This document shows, in pieces, positions 16,211-25,372 of a DNA stretch of 64,000 nt. Within the stretch, counting starts at the first letter, position 1. Each line of letters starts with the position of its first letter. Where the stretch lies: assembly GCA_963703015.1 (NCBI GenBank), contig OY969779.1:2108001-2172000 (forward strand). Reading direction: 5' to 3'. The stretch comes from Methanobacterium_B sp963703015. Lineage in GTDB: Archaea > Methanobacteriota > Methanobacteria > Methanobacteriales > Methanobacteriaceae. Below the pieces are notes generated by a model. The model was not told the DNA's origin. It saw only the letters and a list, made by a program, of their open reading frames with translations, and ran no database searches. The position numbers and the translations under genes were made by a program.

Positions 16211-17428
16211 TTAATTCGGGTTTAAAAAATCCAACTGATCCTTGATGATGTCTTTAATGGAGTAACTATACTTGGCCCCAATATCCCTTATTTTAGTGTT
16301 ATCACAGAGACTTATGGGTACCTCGGAAGGTCTGAACCTGTCTAGATCAAACTCTATAGCAACCTTGCCATTATCTGTAAATACATAGATACCACCATCA
16401 TGGGATGTGTACTCCAGATCTTCTTCAAGCAGTCCCGTGTCAACAGCAGTCTTTTCAAATTTAACACCAAAAACAGGGTCGGTGTTTGTAGCTGTAGGAT
16501 CCTTCATCACCTTTTCGCCCTTGAATGTTTCAATTTTTTCGATGTTGTAACCTTTAGTTTCAAGACTCAAGAGTATATAACTCAACACACTGTTGGTTCG
16601 CATTGCACCCTGGTTGTAAACATCTCCTGACACACCATGGGATCCAAGCTGCATGTAACCTAAAACCACATCCTTAACATGTGACCAGTCCTTAAGTGCA
16701 TTCACATTACCTATCTTAATAGAACCTGTTTTTCCAGATTTCAGCTGGGCTACCTGTTCAGTTACAACTGCAGTGACGAACATGGAACCCCTTCCAGCAC
16801 CCTCATGATTGAACGCCCTGGAAACAATTGTATCCATACCAAAGGAGTTATGATAATTTCTCATCATATATTCACAGTACACCTTGGATGTTGCATAGGG
16901 TGACATGGGTCTCAATGGATTGGACTCTTTAATTGGAAGTTCCGGTATGGAAACAGGTTCTGGAAAAACAACCCCATACTTCGATTTAAGTTTTTCATAC
17001 TGTTCCTCTGAACTTATAACCAGACCATATTCATCACTCGAACCTGCAAACACAATTTTAGGATTTAAATCCTTGATACGAATAGCTTCAAGCAGATTAG
17101 CAGTTCCTGTGGTATTGATCTCATGGGTCTTTAGAGGATCTTTGAAGGATGCAGGTATGAATGACTGGGCAGCTAGATGAAAAACAAAATCTGGTTGTGA
17201 ACTGTCCAAGGCACTTGCAAGGGATGTAATATCTGTTAGATCACCTTCAATAATTTTTAGATCCTCTTCTATACCCTGATTTACTAAGTTTTGAGAGTAC
17301 AATCCTTGGGTTCCCCTTTGGATGAGTCCATATACATTGGCACTATTTTTTATGAGTTCATCTGCAAGGTAGGATCCAACAAATCCATCAGCTCCTGTAA
17401 TCAGTATATTCTTATCTTTCCAATCCAT
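16211..17428 (-). CDS. NAD-dependent sugar-nucleotide dehydratase/epimerase (extended SDR)
   Basis: About 405 residues. The N-terminal Rossmann motif is GADGFVGSYLADEL near residues 10-23, the catalytic SSDEYG segment and the YATSKVYCEYM (YxxxK) pair follow, and RAFNHEGAGRGSMFV resembles GDP-mannose 4,6-dehydratase family substrate loops. The C-terminal 80 residues are an unusual extension. I chose the ATG at 17428, with a GGTGA ribosome binding site 4 bases upstream, over a TTG at 17464. The enzyme probably prepares a nucleotide sugar for surface glycans. It is near, but not tightly linked to, the receiver-GT2 gene. Confidence 0.85.
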   Translation of the reverse strand: MDWKDKNILITGADGFVGSYLADELIKNSANVYGLIQRGTQGLYSQNLVNQGIEEDLKIIEGDLTDITSLASALDSSQPDFVFHLAAQSFIPASFKDPLKTHEINTTGTANLLEAIRIKDLNPKIVFAGSSDEYGLVISSEEQYEKLKSKYGVVFPEPVSIPELPIKESNPLRPMSPYATSKVYCEYMMRNYHNSFGMDTIVSRAFNHEGAGRGSMFVTAVVTEQVAQLKSGKTGSIKIGNVNALKDWSHVKDVVLGYMQLGSHGVSGDVYNQGAMRTNSVLSYILLSLETKGYNIEKIETFKGEKVMKDPTATNTDPVFGVKFEKTAVDTGLLEEDLEYTSHDGGIYVFTDNGKVAIEFDLDRFRPSEVPISLCDNTKIRDIGAKYSYSIKDIIKDQLDFLNPN

Positions 17429-17617
17429 TAAATCACCAGTTCTCTTATTTAGGTTCGTCATCAACCAGTTTAAACATTTGTTTTATTAAAATCAAGCTGA
17501 ATAGTAAAAATCTATGGTTAAATATATATCTTCATAATTTAATAGAGTTTTAAAGTGTTTATAACTTTCACAATAAAATCTTTTTTATATAAAATTATGT
17601 AGGGGAAGTAAAATAAA

Positions 17618-18952
17618 ATGGTTCAAGATGATGTTCAAGATTACCTAGAACAGGGATCTAAATTCTATGAACTGGGTAGTCTTAAACAGGCAATGACCTA
17701 TTACCAAAAGGCTTTGGACTATCTTAAATATACAGAAGATAAAAAGACCGAAGCAGACACCCTCCTTGAAATTGGTAACATCTACATAGAACAGGATGAT
17801 ATAAAAAACGCCCAGAACTACTACGAAAAATCTTTAAACACCTACAAAATTGCAGAAGACTCCATTGGAGAAGGTTACGCCTTAACTGGTATCGGACTCA
17901 TACACGAAAAACAGCAAAGATATGCAGATGCAAGAAACAACTACTTAGAAGCATCAGCACATTTTGAATCCAGATCAGATCGAGAGAGAAAGGCCGCGGT
18001 AATATCACTTATTGCAGGAACTTACGAAGCACAAGGTGCATGGGAAGATGCCATAATGGAGTACAGAAGATCAGCATCTGTCTACCGCAAAGTAGGAAAC
18101 ACTGCTCAAGAGAAAACCATCAACGAAAAGATCGAAAACCTCTCGATTGAAAGGGGTAAACAGAAAACATCTAGAAACGAAAAGATCATGGCGGTGGCCT
18201 ATGTTTTTGCATTGATACTTGCAGAAGTCACTGTGACCTATATAAACAAAGAAACAGGGCTAGTTATTGAGGCATTAATTCTATTGGCCCTACTTGTTAA
18301 CTCATCATTTAATGTATCCTACAACTATGGGGTGATGCTCAGATCCATGATGGCACTGCCAATGATAAGAATCATAGGGCTTTCAATACCACTCATGCAG
18401 ATCCAACCACTATATTGGTTCCCAATCATTGCGGTACCCCTATTTGCAGCGGCCTACACTATAATGAAAAATCAGGGCCTGACAAGACAGCACATAGGAC
18501 TCATATGGGGAAATAAGAAGGTACAATTTTTAATTGCATTGACCGGAATATTTTTAGGAACCATTGAGTACATCATACTCCAACCCAAACCACTCATAGC
18601 AGTTTTAGATCCTATAAATCTAATCACAGCATCCATCATACTCATTATTTCAACTGGACTTGCTGAAGAATTACTCTTCAGGGGTATCATACAAAAGAAT
18701 GCTGAAAATGTGTTTGGTATCTTTCTGGGATTACTCTACACTTCCATACTTTTCACAGCCCTTCACATAGGTTGGAATAACCTTTACGATTTAATATTCG
18801 TTTTCTCAGTGGCAATGTTCTATGGATATGCTTTCCAAAAAACCAGAAGCATTGTTGGTGTGACACTTTCCCACGGAATATCCAACTCATTCCTCTTTCT
18901 CATAGTTCCATTCTACGCTCCACTACTATTCCACTACATTCCAATGATCTGA
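17618..18952 (+). CDS. TPR-repeat CPBP-family intramembrane metalloprotease
   Basis: The 444 residues begin with about four tetratricopeptide repeats (1-175) predicted in the cytoplasm, followed by a membrane domain of about eight helices (190-440). The CPBP (CAAX protease and bacteriocin-processing) motifs are all present: EELLFRG with E350, E351 and R355, then FTALHIG with H383, and SHGISN with H419 and N423. Family members cleave prenylated or membrane-bound peptides, or act in bacteriocin self-immunity. The TPR fusion should recruit a protein partner. ATG at 17618 follows an AGGGGAAG ribosome binding site. It is monocistronic and convergent with the lipoprotein operon. Confidence 0.85.
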   Translation: MVQDDVQDYLEQGSKFYELGSLKQAMTYYQKALDYLKYTEDKKTEADTLLEIGNIYIEQDDIKNAQNYYEKSLNTYKIAEDSIGEGYALTGIGLIHEKQQRYADARNNYLEASAHFESRSDRERKAAVISLIAGTYEAQGAWEDAIMEYRRSASVYRKVGNTAQEKTINEKIENLSIERGKQKTSRNEKIMAVAYVFALILAEVTVTYINKETGLVIEALILLALLVNSSFNVSYNYGVMLRSMMALPMIRIIGLSIPLMQIQPLYWFPIIAVPLFAAAYTIMKNQGLTRQHIGLIWGNKKVQFLIALTGIFLGTIEYIILQPKPLIAVLDPINLITASIILIISTGLAEELLFRGIIQKNAENVFGIFLGLLYTSILFTALHIGWNNLYDLIFVFSVAMFYGYAFQKTRSIVGVTLSHGISNSFLFLIVPFYAPLLFHYIPMI

Positions 18953-19097
18953 GTGTTGGAACAACTGAGGGATGGCTATAGGGATTTGAATAGATTTACA
19001 AAAAAAATAACATTAAACTCAAATCTAACTAATATTTCTATAAAGATATATACCCATACTAGAAATAACCTTTTTTTTCAATAAAAAAATTTAATTT

Positions 19098-19712
19098 TTA
19101 AAGGTAATATGTCTTGTTTATCTGTGTTTTGTTTGTGGAGTTTACATTCCACCATAGATAACTGGATTCAACAGCTATACGAGTGCCTTGTGGCAAGAAT
19201 CTATAAGTACCTTCAAAATCTGTCATGGGTCCGTTTATCTTGAAGTATCCAATGAAATCTGTTCCATTATTTGTGAAGTTACTGTAACCTGTCCATGCAG
19301 CACACTTCATATCAAAATGACCTGTAACAGGGGTCTGGAACATGGCAGATTTAAAGTCCTTATTAACAAGATCCTTAATGGTATTTGGTGTTACATTAAT
19401 GGAGTCAACAGTCCCATTTCCTGTTAGACCACTACTTGTATAACAGAGAGGATCTTCATATTGATCTGCTCCCTTCATATCCACATTGAAGTTGAAGTGC
19501 TCCCCTTTACCATAAACATTGTAGGTGCCTCCAAGCGATCCTCCATTATGAGTGTCGTTGGGTATGGATGCGTATCCTGTGTAATTGTAGTTCATATAAT
19601 TAAAGGCGTAGCTCATGAGACTGTCCCTTGTGACATATGCAGTAGCTGATCCTATGACTATGATTAGGAGTATTATTATGCCTATTTTGGATTTGTTGTT
19701 CACTGGAATCAC
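19098..19712 (-). CDS. Membrane-anchored or secreted protein of unknown function
   Basis: About 204 residues. Residues 8-27 form a single hydrophobic segment (IGIIILLIIVIGSATAYV), an uncleaved anchor or signal peptide. The extracellular part is rich in Asn, Thr, Gly and aromatic residues, with many N-glycosylation sequons (NYT, NDT, NGT, NFT, NST, NKT). The start is GTG at 19712 or 19703; the latter has a GAGTGA element upstream. It is the third gene of a small same-strand operon with a lipoprotein and a small membrane protein. No domain is recognised. Confidence 0.65.
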   Translation of the reverse strand: MIPVNNKSKIGIIILLIIVIGSATAYVTRDSLMSYAFNYMNYNYTGYASIPNDTHNGGSLGGTYNVYGKGEHFNFNVDMKGADQYEDPLCYTSSGLTGNGTVDSINVTPNTIKDLVNKDFKSAMFQTPVTGHFDMKCAAWTGYSNFTNNGTDFIGYFKINGPMTDFEGTYRFLPQGTRIAVESSYLWWNVNSTNKTQINKTYYL

Positions 19713-19763
19713 TCAATTTGTTTTACGAACTAAAAATAAAAAAAGAAAAAATTTTGTTTTGCA

Positions 19764-20399
19764 TTATTGTGCAACTATGTTACACAGTGTTGCGGGTGTT
19801 ACAAATACCATGGTAACTTTACCATTTCCATCAACTGTAAACACTTCTTCTTCAAATACAGGTTCTAATGAAGATCCGTTCCCTGATATGGTTGCAGGGT
19901 TTGTGTTTATTAAAATTGTGCTGTCTGTTATGTTTGCTGGTAACTGGTTAACTGGTAAATTCTGTACTGTTACGTTGTATTTGAGGTCATCATTTTGTGG
20001 TTGTAGGTTTTTGGACCATCCCTGCATGACAAGATTCATGGCACTGCTTTTTGAAGCTAAAGTCTGGTTAAATAAACCTTTCCAGGCTAAAACTCTGATT
20101 GTGGTTCCTGCTGGTAATGGATCATTACCATAACCTGCTAAACCACTCAGGTCCATTGTTACATTGCCATTTGGTTTGATGTAGCCATCAACGTAGAAAT
20201 TTTGTACAGTACCATTTTTCAGTGTCATATTTTCAAGGACTGCATCGAAATGGAACCAAGTTGTACCGTTGTTAATGAAAGCTAATTTGGTTGATGATTG
20301 ATTTACAGTGGAGTTGGATTTGCTTGTACATCCGCTTACAGCAACTGCTATGAGTACTAATATGACCAAAAGAATTATTGCATTTTTACTGTTTTTCAT
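19764..20399 (-). CDS. Putative lipoprotein
   Basis: About 211 residues starting at ATG 20399, chosen over a TTG at 20408 because an AGGGGC ribosome binding site lies 9 bases upstream. The N-terminus (KNAIILLVILVLIAVAVSGCTSKSN) has a lipobox VSGC and a hydrophilic TSKSNSTVNQSST linker, so the protein is probably lipid-anchored outside the cell. The mature part is beta-rich and has several N-x-S/T sequons. A FNQTLASKSS and LPVNQLPANITDSTILI pattern resembles methanogen surface lipoproteins. Function is unknown. The preceding gene ends 13 bases upstream. Confidence 0.7.
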   Translation of the reverse strand: MKNSKNAIILLVILVLIAVAVSGCTSKSNSTVNQSSTKLAFINNGTTWFHFDAVLENMTLKNGTVQNFYVDGYIKPNGNVTMDLSGLAGYGNDPLPAGTTIRVLAWKGLFNQTLASKSSAMNLVMQGWSKNLQPQNDDLKYNVTVQNLPVNQLPANITDSTILINTNPATISGNGSSLEPVFEEEVFTVDGNGKVTMVFVTPATLCNIVAQ

Positions 20400-20412
20400 T
20401 ATATACAAGCCC

Positions 20413-20646
20413 CTAAAGTACTGTTACCACCTTATATGCCACAATTGCTACAAATACGAGTAGTAATGGTACGATGGCAATATTAGATCCCTTAACAAAA
20501 GATTTGAATGTTGTATTCTCAGTTTCAGAACTTAATATCTCTTTAAGTGCCAGTAAACCTATTAATGCAATTACTGCAATAATACTGTAAGCCATAACCT
20601 CAGTAGTAGTTGACGTAGTAGTGGTTGCGGTTACTGTAGATATCAT
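20413..20646 (-). CDS. Small two-helix membrane protein
   Basis: 77 residues with two predicted membrane segments, about 18-36 (AYSIIAVIALIGLLALKEIL) and 52-73 (NIAIVPLLLVFVAIVAYKVV), joined by a short polar loop. The N-terminus is rich in Thr (STVTATTTTSTTTEV). It is the first gene of the three-gene operon with the lipoprotein and the anchored protein. Function is unknown; the ATG at 20646 is the only good start. Confidence 0.65.
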   Translation of the reverse strand: MISTVTATTTTSTTTEVMAYSIIAVIALIGLLALKEILSSETENTTFKSFVKGSNIAIVPLLLVFVAIVAYKVVTVL

Positions 20647-20878
20647 GTTATTATGATCTAACTATTATGTTATATATGATTTTCTATATCTGGCCGTAAA
20701 AATTTGTATTTTTCAATATGAAGTTATTTTTTTGGATAGTTTTTTAAATCATTTGAAACCAATACTCTGTTTTCTTCACATCTAACAAAAAAAGTTATAA
20801 ACTCATTTTCTAGCATTTTCCATGTTCAGGTTTCCATGTTAAATTTATAATTTTTACATGAGTTCGGATGAATCTTTA

Positions 20879-22294
20879 TCATGTCATATTCACGTACAAA
20901 TGTAGTGACCTGTAAACATTGGTTGTATCTGGCAACTTATAGAGTAAGAACTGGATATTCTTGTAACCTGCTGAACTTGCAGTGAAACTGTAGGGTATTT
21001 GGGTTTGATTACCACTTGTTAGGGTTATGTTCTGCTGACTCATCACAGTACCATTGGAACTTACTACCAATTCATAGTTAGTTGTCTGATACTCGTGGTT
21101 TACAACACCAATTATTACAGAACCATTTTGGCCAATTGTCAAGTTGGTTGGATAATTACTGGCATTACCATTGGGTCCTAAAATATAAAATTCTGTGAAT
21201 GTTTCTCCTTGTTTGGGTTTTAAGACTATGTAAACCGTTGTGGATATGGCCAATAAAACGGTTATAATTAATATGACTGAAAGAATTTTACTTGTTCTTG
21301 ATTCACCTTTAAATTGTTCCTTAATTGAACTACCAAAACCACCAAAATTCACATAGAACTTTTCACCCTCAGGAACTCTTCTACGTCTGATAAACGCTAT
21401 TAATAACATTATCAAAGTGAATGCTGAAAGAGATATAAGTATGGGGGTTAAACGAATTCCCCACGGGGTGTAGTTTAAAATTAATCCAATTAATGGTGTT
21501 ACCGCAATGCTTAGACCAAAACTCAATGCTAAACGTTCAATACCCTCCAAATCATCTTTTTTCGGAAACAACGCAGCAATTAACGAATATCCTGGTATAA
21601 ATAATATGAGTAAAAGTCCAAGAATGGTTCTTACAGATGTATCATTCAACTTTGGGGTAACAATGAAAACAATTGTGAGGACAGTTGCTAATAATATTAA
21701 CAATAAATCCTTTGAAACAAATTTAGGATAAATATTTTTCGTTTTTTCTGTTTCCAAATCTGATTTTGGTTTATTTTTTTCTGAATTTTCTTTCCCTCTG
21801 TTTTTAGTTATAAACTGATCTTTGTTGCTATGTTCCTTAGATTCACCATATAACTCGGGTTTGATTGTATTTTTAACTTCATTCACTCTCGAATATACAT
21901 ATTTATTTTCATCACGGACTCTTCTCCTTCGAATAAGGGCAATGATTGTAAGAGTAATTGTAATCAATCCTAATAATTCTAAAATTAAGTTCAAATTGCT
22001 TTTTAGGAAATAATAATAAGTGTTCGGTATGAAATTTGATAAAACAAATACAATAGCAATACCTATCAATGGAAATCCAAAACTTAACGCTAACCTTTCA
22101 AAGAGATCTAGATCATTTTTTCGAGGATATAAAACTGCAACCAATGAATATCCTGAAAGGAAAAGAATGAGTAAAATCAGTAGTACCGTCCTCAATGCAT
22201 AATTCAATAAATTTGGGTATAAAATAGCCACAAATGCTGTCAATGTCATGATTAATATAATGACCAAATCTAAACTTTGAAACTTCATTTTCAT
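20879..22294 (-). CDS. Tandem DUF1616 membrane protein with extracellular C-terminal domain
   Basis: About 471 residues. Two homologous DUF1616 membrane units are visible: residues about 10-115 (TVLLILLILFLSGYSLVAVLYPRKNDLDLFERLALSFG) and 190-310 (TILGLLLILFIPGYSLIAALFPKKDDLEGIERLALSFGLS), each with four helices ending in IRRRRV. A charged linker (about 120-180) joins them. After a ninth helix near 340 a beta-rich extracellular part of 110 residues follows with N-glycosylation sequons. The repeat of the same motif, 25-30% diverged by eye, shows internal duplication. Start ATG 22294 is chosen over TTG 22312. Function is unknown; DUF1616 proteins often accompany surface-glycan genes. Confidence 0.8.
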   Translation of the reverse strand: MKMKFQSLDLVIILIMTLTAFVAILYPNLLNYALRTVLLILLILFLSGYSLVAVLYPRKNDLDLFERLALSFGFPLIGIAIVFVLSNFIPNTYYYFLKSNLNLILELLGLITITLTIIALIRRRRVRDENKYVYSRVNEVKNTIKPELYGESKEHSNKDQFITKNRGKENSEKNKPKSDLETEKTKNIYPKFVSKDLLLILLATVLTIVFIVTPKLNDTSVRTILGLLLILFIPGYSLIAALFPKKDDLEGIERLALSFGLSIAVTPLIGLILNYTPWGIRLTPILISLSAFTLIMLLIAFIRRRRVPEGEKFYVNFGGFGSSIKEQFKGESRTSKILSVILIITVLLAISTTVYIVLKPKQGETFTEFYILGPNGNASNYPTNLTIGQNGSVIIGVVNHEYQTTNYELVVSSNGTVMSQQNITLTSGNQTQIPYSFTASSAGYKNIQFLLYKLPDTTNVYRSLHLYVNMT

Positions 22295-22561
22295 TACAGA
22301 ACACCATTTCAACTATCTATAATAATCAATAAATTCGAAAATACAATTAAGACTTCTTTTCATTCCAATACTTAATTATTATTCTCTAAAAGATATACTT
22401 AAATTTAATCAATGGTATTAGTTAGTTTACTAAACTTTCAAATAAATTACTTTATTTACAAACTAAATGAAACTGTCTATGGTATAAATTTAGCGTTATT
22501 TCTTTGGAAAGTTTTTAAATAAACTCAAAATTTTTAAATATTGAAAATTTATATTATTAAC

Positions 22562-23467
22562 ATGGGCTTTGATCATCGTGAAGATTTAAAGTATAACTAT
22601 GAGGCGTTTGGGCTAAAAATTTCGTCTGAAATATATTTACCTGAATTATTACCTGTTCAGAAAACTAAATCTGATATCTCAATACATATTGGTGCAGTGG
22701 AACTTCCACTTATATCAATCCATGAGGGTATAAGCTTTAAAATAACAGAAAACGAAATTTATAGATTTTGGGATCATATTGGGAAATTCAAAATTACCGC
22801 GTATAGCATCTTGGTAGAACCTAATCTTTCTGTAGATCAAAATGTCCTTAAAAACTTTATATTGGGAACAGTATTTGCTACATTATTACGTTTAAGAGGA
22901 AATTTTGTGTTACATTCAAGTTGTGTAAATATCAATAATGCTGCGGTAGCGTTTTCTGGTTTTAAAGGTTATGGCAAATCTACTACAGCTATGGCTTTTT
23001 ATTTAAGAGGATTTCCTTTAGTTGCTGATGATTACATTGCAATAGAGTTTGATAAACACAACAACCCTCTTGTAATGCCGGGATTTCCTAGTTTAAGACT
23101 TTCATCAGATTCTAAACAAAATTTAGGTTTGTCATTAGATGATCATTTGGAAATGGAATTTTTGGAGAAACAATATGTATCAGCAAAAAAAAAATTTTCA
23201 AACAGAAAAATACCATTAAATAAAATATATATCCTTGATAGGAAAGAAAAGCTGAATATAACTAAATTAAATCCACACGAATCATTCATAGAACTTGTTA
23301 AAAACACTTTTGGAATTTATACATTTTCTAAATCAGAACTTGCTGAAAACTTTTTTCAATGTGAAAACATTGTCAAAACAGTGAAAATTTCCAAGTTAGA
23401 AATTCCAGATTGTATTGAAAAAGTTCCAGAAACAATTCAAAGGATAAATAATGATATTACAAACTGA
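22562..23467 (+). CDS. HPr kinase-like lasso peptide kinase (K)
   Basis: About 301 residues. It has the P-loop GFKGYGKST (133-141), the preceding FVLHSSCV segment (116-122) and the downstream PLVADDYIAI metal-binding acidic pair (152-161), which mark the HprK/P C-terminal fold seen in lasso-cluster kinases such as PadeK. These phosphorylate a serine near the C-terminus of the lasso precursor. The N-terminal YNYEAFGLKISSEIYLPELLP resembles these kinases rather than HprK of carbon control. Start ATG 22562 is tentative; TTG 22541 is in frame, and neither has a clear ribosome binding site. The next gene, B1, starts 74 bases on. Substrate is inferred to be the precursor at 34120. Confidence 0.85.
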   Translation: MGFDHREDLKYNYEAFGLKISSEIYLPELLPVQKTKSDISIHIGAVELPLISIHEGISFKITENEIYRFWDHIGKFKITAYSILVEPNLSVDQNVLKNFILGTVFATLLRLRGNFVLHSSCVNINNAAVAFSGFKGYGKSTTAMAFYLRGFPLVADDYIAIEFDKHNNPLVMPGFPSLRLSSDSKQNLGLSLDDHLEMEFLEKQYVSAKKKFSNRKIPLNKIYILDRKEKLNITKLNPHESFIELVKNTFGIYTFSKSELAENFFQCENIVKTVKISKLEIPDCIEKVPETIQRINNDITN

Positions 23468-23540
23468 TAAAATTATTCCACAAAAATTTGTAAATTCAAA
23501 AATATTTCTATAAATTATTTTTTCTACTAGGGTGGTTATA

Positions 23541-23822
23541 ATGAATGTGATTTCAGACAATACAATGGTTATGTTAAATGAAAATGTTGTTTCATGTGAA
23601 CTTGATGGGGAAGTAGCAATATTAAATATGAATAATGGTGTTTACTATGGATTGAATCCAATAGGGGCCGTAATATGGGAATTAATAGAAAATTCTGTGA
23701 ATGTAGCTCAAATCATAGCATTGGTACTAACGGAGTATGATGTTGAAAAGGATCTTTGTCGTAGGGATATTTTTGAACTACTTGAAGAACTTTTAAAGAA
23801 TGGATTGGTAAAGATCAAATGA
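23541..23822 (+). CDS. PqqD-like RiPP recognition element (lasso B1)
   Basis: 93 residues form a PqqD/RRE winged-helix fold: three beta strands (SCELDGEVAILNMNNGVYYGLN) followed by helices (PIGAVIWELIE, QIIALVLTEYDV, DIFELLEELLKNGLVKI). These proteins bind the leader peptide and deliver it to the protease. The start ATG 23541 has a GGTGG ribosome binding site 5 bases upstream; a GTG at 23532 would add three residues. Its TGA overlaps the ATG of B2 by four bases (ATGA), so B1 and B2 are translationally coupled, as in bacterial lasso clusters with split B proteins. Confidence 0.92.
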   Translation: MNVISDNTMVMLNENVVSCELDGEVAILNMNNGVYYGLNPIGAVIWELIENSVNVAQIIALVLTEYDVEKDLCRRDIFELLEELLKNGLVKIK

Positions 23823-24226
23823 CTTACATTCGAAATTTCTTTTATCTGAATAGTTCAGATAAACATTTGATATTAAAAACTTTTACCTACAGCTACATCA
23901 TTCGAATATTAATGTGGTTTCTCCCCTTTCGATATATTCTAAAAATATCTGAATACATGGGACAAAAGAAAAAAATTAGCTCGGTAGTGAATATCAAAAA
24001 GATAATATGGGCTATAAACTGCACTGATAATTTTGTATTAAAATCTACTTGTCTTACTAAAGCAATAACTGCTCAAATATTATTAAATCAAAATGATTAT
24101 TTATCTATCGTGAAGATTGGAGTTTCTAAAAATACAAAATTTGAAGCTCATGCATGGGTTGAAGTTGATGGCCAAGTTGTATTGGGAAATTCAAAAAAGC
24201 AATTTGTATCTATAGTAGATTTATAA
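23819..24226 (+). CDS. Transglutaminase-like leader protease (lasso B2)
   Basis: The 135 residues correspond to the lasso peptide B2 family (PF13471). The catalytic triad is visible: C78 in LKSTCLTKA, H111 in EAHAWVEVDG and D117 in the same segment. It cleaves the leader off the precursor, guided by B1. Residues 25-40 are hydrophobic, which is common in this family. ATG overlaps the B1 stop by four bases. The 3' end meets the convergent repeat-protein gene with a 6-base overlap; there is no space for a terminator, which suggests that the rest of the lasso genes were once directly downstream. Confidence 0.92.
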   Translation: MTYIRNFFYLNSSDKHLILKTFTYSYIIRILMWFLPFRYILKISEYMGQKKKISSVVNIKKIIWAINCTDNFVLKSTCLTKAITAQILLNQNDYLSIVKIGVSKNTKFEAHAWVEVDGQVVLGNSKKQFVSIVDL

Positions 24227-25069
24227 GATACTCCTCAAAAAATAGAAAAAAATAGTATCAATGTATTGCTCTTTTTCTTGGACATTTGCCATTAGTTTGA
24301 ATGGTGAATAATTTTTTACTTGAACCGGTAATTTAAAAATAGCTTTTATAATGCTTAGATTTGTTTTTGTTGAGATTATGATTTTGTTTTTTGAATTTTT
24401 TATAGTTGATATTGTTCTATCTATGTTTCCTCCGATTTCAGTGTTTGTTGGTGGTGTTGTTTCTGTTGTGGTTGGTATTGTTCCGTCTATGTTTCCTCCG
24501 ATTTCAGTGTTTGTTGGTGGTGTTGTTTCTGTTGTGGTTGGTATTGTTCCGTCTATGTTTCCTCCGATTTCAGTGTTTGTTGGTGGTGTTGTTTCTGTTG
24601 TGGTTGGTATTGTTCCGTCTATGTTTCCTCCGATTTCAGTGTTTGTTGGTGGTGTTGTTTCTGTTGTGGTTGGTATTGTTCCGTCTATGTTTCCTCCGAT
24701 TTCAGTGTTTGTTGGTGGTGTTGTTTCTGTTGTGGTTGGTATTGTTCCGTCTATGTTTCCTCCGATTTCAGTGTTTGTTGGTGGTGTTGTTTCTGTTGTG
24801 GTTGGTATTGTTCCGTCTATGTTTCCTCCGATTTCAGTGTTTGTTGGTGTTGTTTCTGTTGTGGTTGGTATTGTTCCGTCTATGTTTCCTCCGATTTCAG
24901 TGTTTGTTGGTGGTGTTTCTGTTGTGGTTGGTATTGTTCCGTCTATGTTTCCTCCGATTTCAATAGGGTTTGTGGCTTCTGCAATGTCACAGGAAATGAT
25001 AAGGGTCATACTTAAAAATAATATTGAGAATATAATTCCTTTGTAAATGTTAGCGTTGTCTTGTTTCAA
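24221..25069 (-). CDS. Thr/Pro-rich tandem-repeat surface protein, probable lipoprotein
   Basis: 282 residues from TTG 25069, chosen because GGAGG lies 7-8 bases upstream. The N-terminus (IFSILFLSMTLIISCDIAEA) has a hydrophobic signal with a possible lipobox IISC. Residues about 38-215 are eight repeats of 21-22 residues of the type EIGGNIDGTIPTTTETTPPTNT, plus a ninth partial EIGGNID, encoded by a 66-bp tandem array. The remaining 60 residues are basic and end with a hydrophobic stretch. Thr/Pro-rich repeats suggest an O-glycosylated, extended stalk on the cell surface. Function is unknown. It lies opposite to the lasso genes and interrupts the cluster. Confidence 0.75.
   Translation of the reverse strand: MKQDNANIYKGIIFSILFLSMTLIISCDIAEATNPIEIGGNIDGTIPTTTETPPTNTEIGGNIDGTIPTTTETTPTNTEIGGNIDGTIPTTTETTPPTNTEIGGNIDGTIPTTTETTPPTNTEIGGNIDGTIPTTTETTPPTNTEIGGNIDGTIPTTTETTPPTNTEIGGNIDGTIPTTTETTPPTNTEIGGNIDGTIPTTTETTPPTNTEIGGNIDRTISTIKNSKNKIIISTKTNLSIIKAIFKLPVQVKNYSPFKLMANVQEKEQYIDTIFFYFLRSIL
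24420..24961 (-). repeat. 66-bp tandem repeat array in the Thr/Pro-rich protein
   Basis: Six units of 66 bp and two of 63 bp are followed by a ninth partial unit. They are almost identical at the DNA level. Both short units have lost one codon (GGT). The array has no stop codon in several frames on both strands, so it creates spurious open frames there. Confidence 0.9.
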
Positions 25070-25372
25070 CTTATATCCTCCTATTTCTTCTTAATTTAAC
25101 TACTGTATTTTACAAAGCCACAAACATTAATATTTTTTCGATTTTTTCGTGATTTACGTCACAAAAATAATAGTAGTTTAGTACCTTAATAAATGTTTTT
25201 TTAGGCATTAAAGATGTTTTGGAAGAAATAATAGTGATTATGTAAAAAATATTCAGTTTTAACAGTTTAAACGTTAATAATTGACTTTAAAAATAAAACA
25301 TCACTATAATAATATGTTCATGAAAGTAAATATTTTAAGAAACTATCTAAAAAAGAAAAGAAAAGAAAGAAA
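25070..25372. other. Non-coding stretch between the repeat protein and the first DUF11 adhesin
   Basis: About 300 AT-rich bases hold the promoter and GGAGG ribosome binding site (about 25077-25082, minus strand) for the Thr/Pro-rich protein. No gene is apparent on either strand. Confidence 0.35.

Noticed and set aside
24420..24961. CRISPR-like periodicity in the 66-bp repeats
   Set aside because: The whole unit repeats without unique spacers and it encodes a regular amino acid repeat.
24351..25046. Long hydrophobic plus-strand frame across the 66-bp repeats
   Set aside because: The repeat unit lacks stops in several frames. Only the minus-strand frame has a signal peptide, a GGAGG site and a plausible Thr/Pro-rich stalk.
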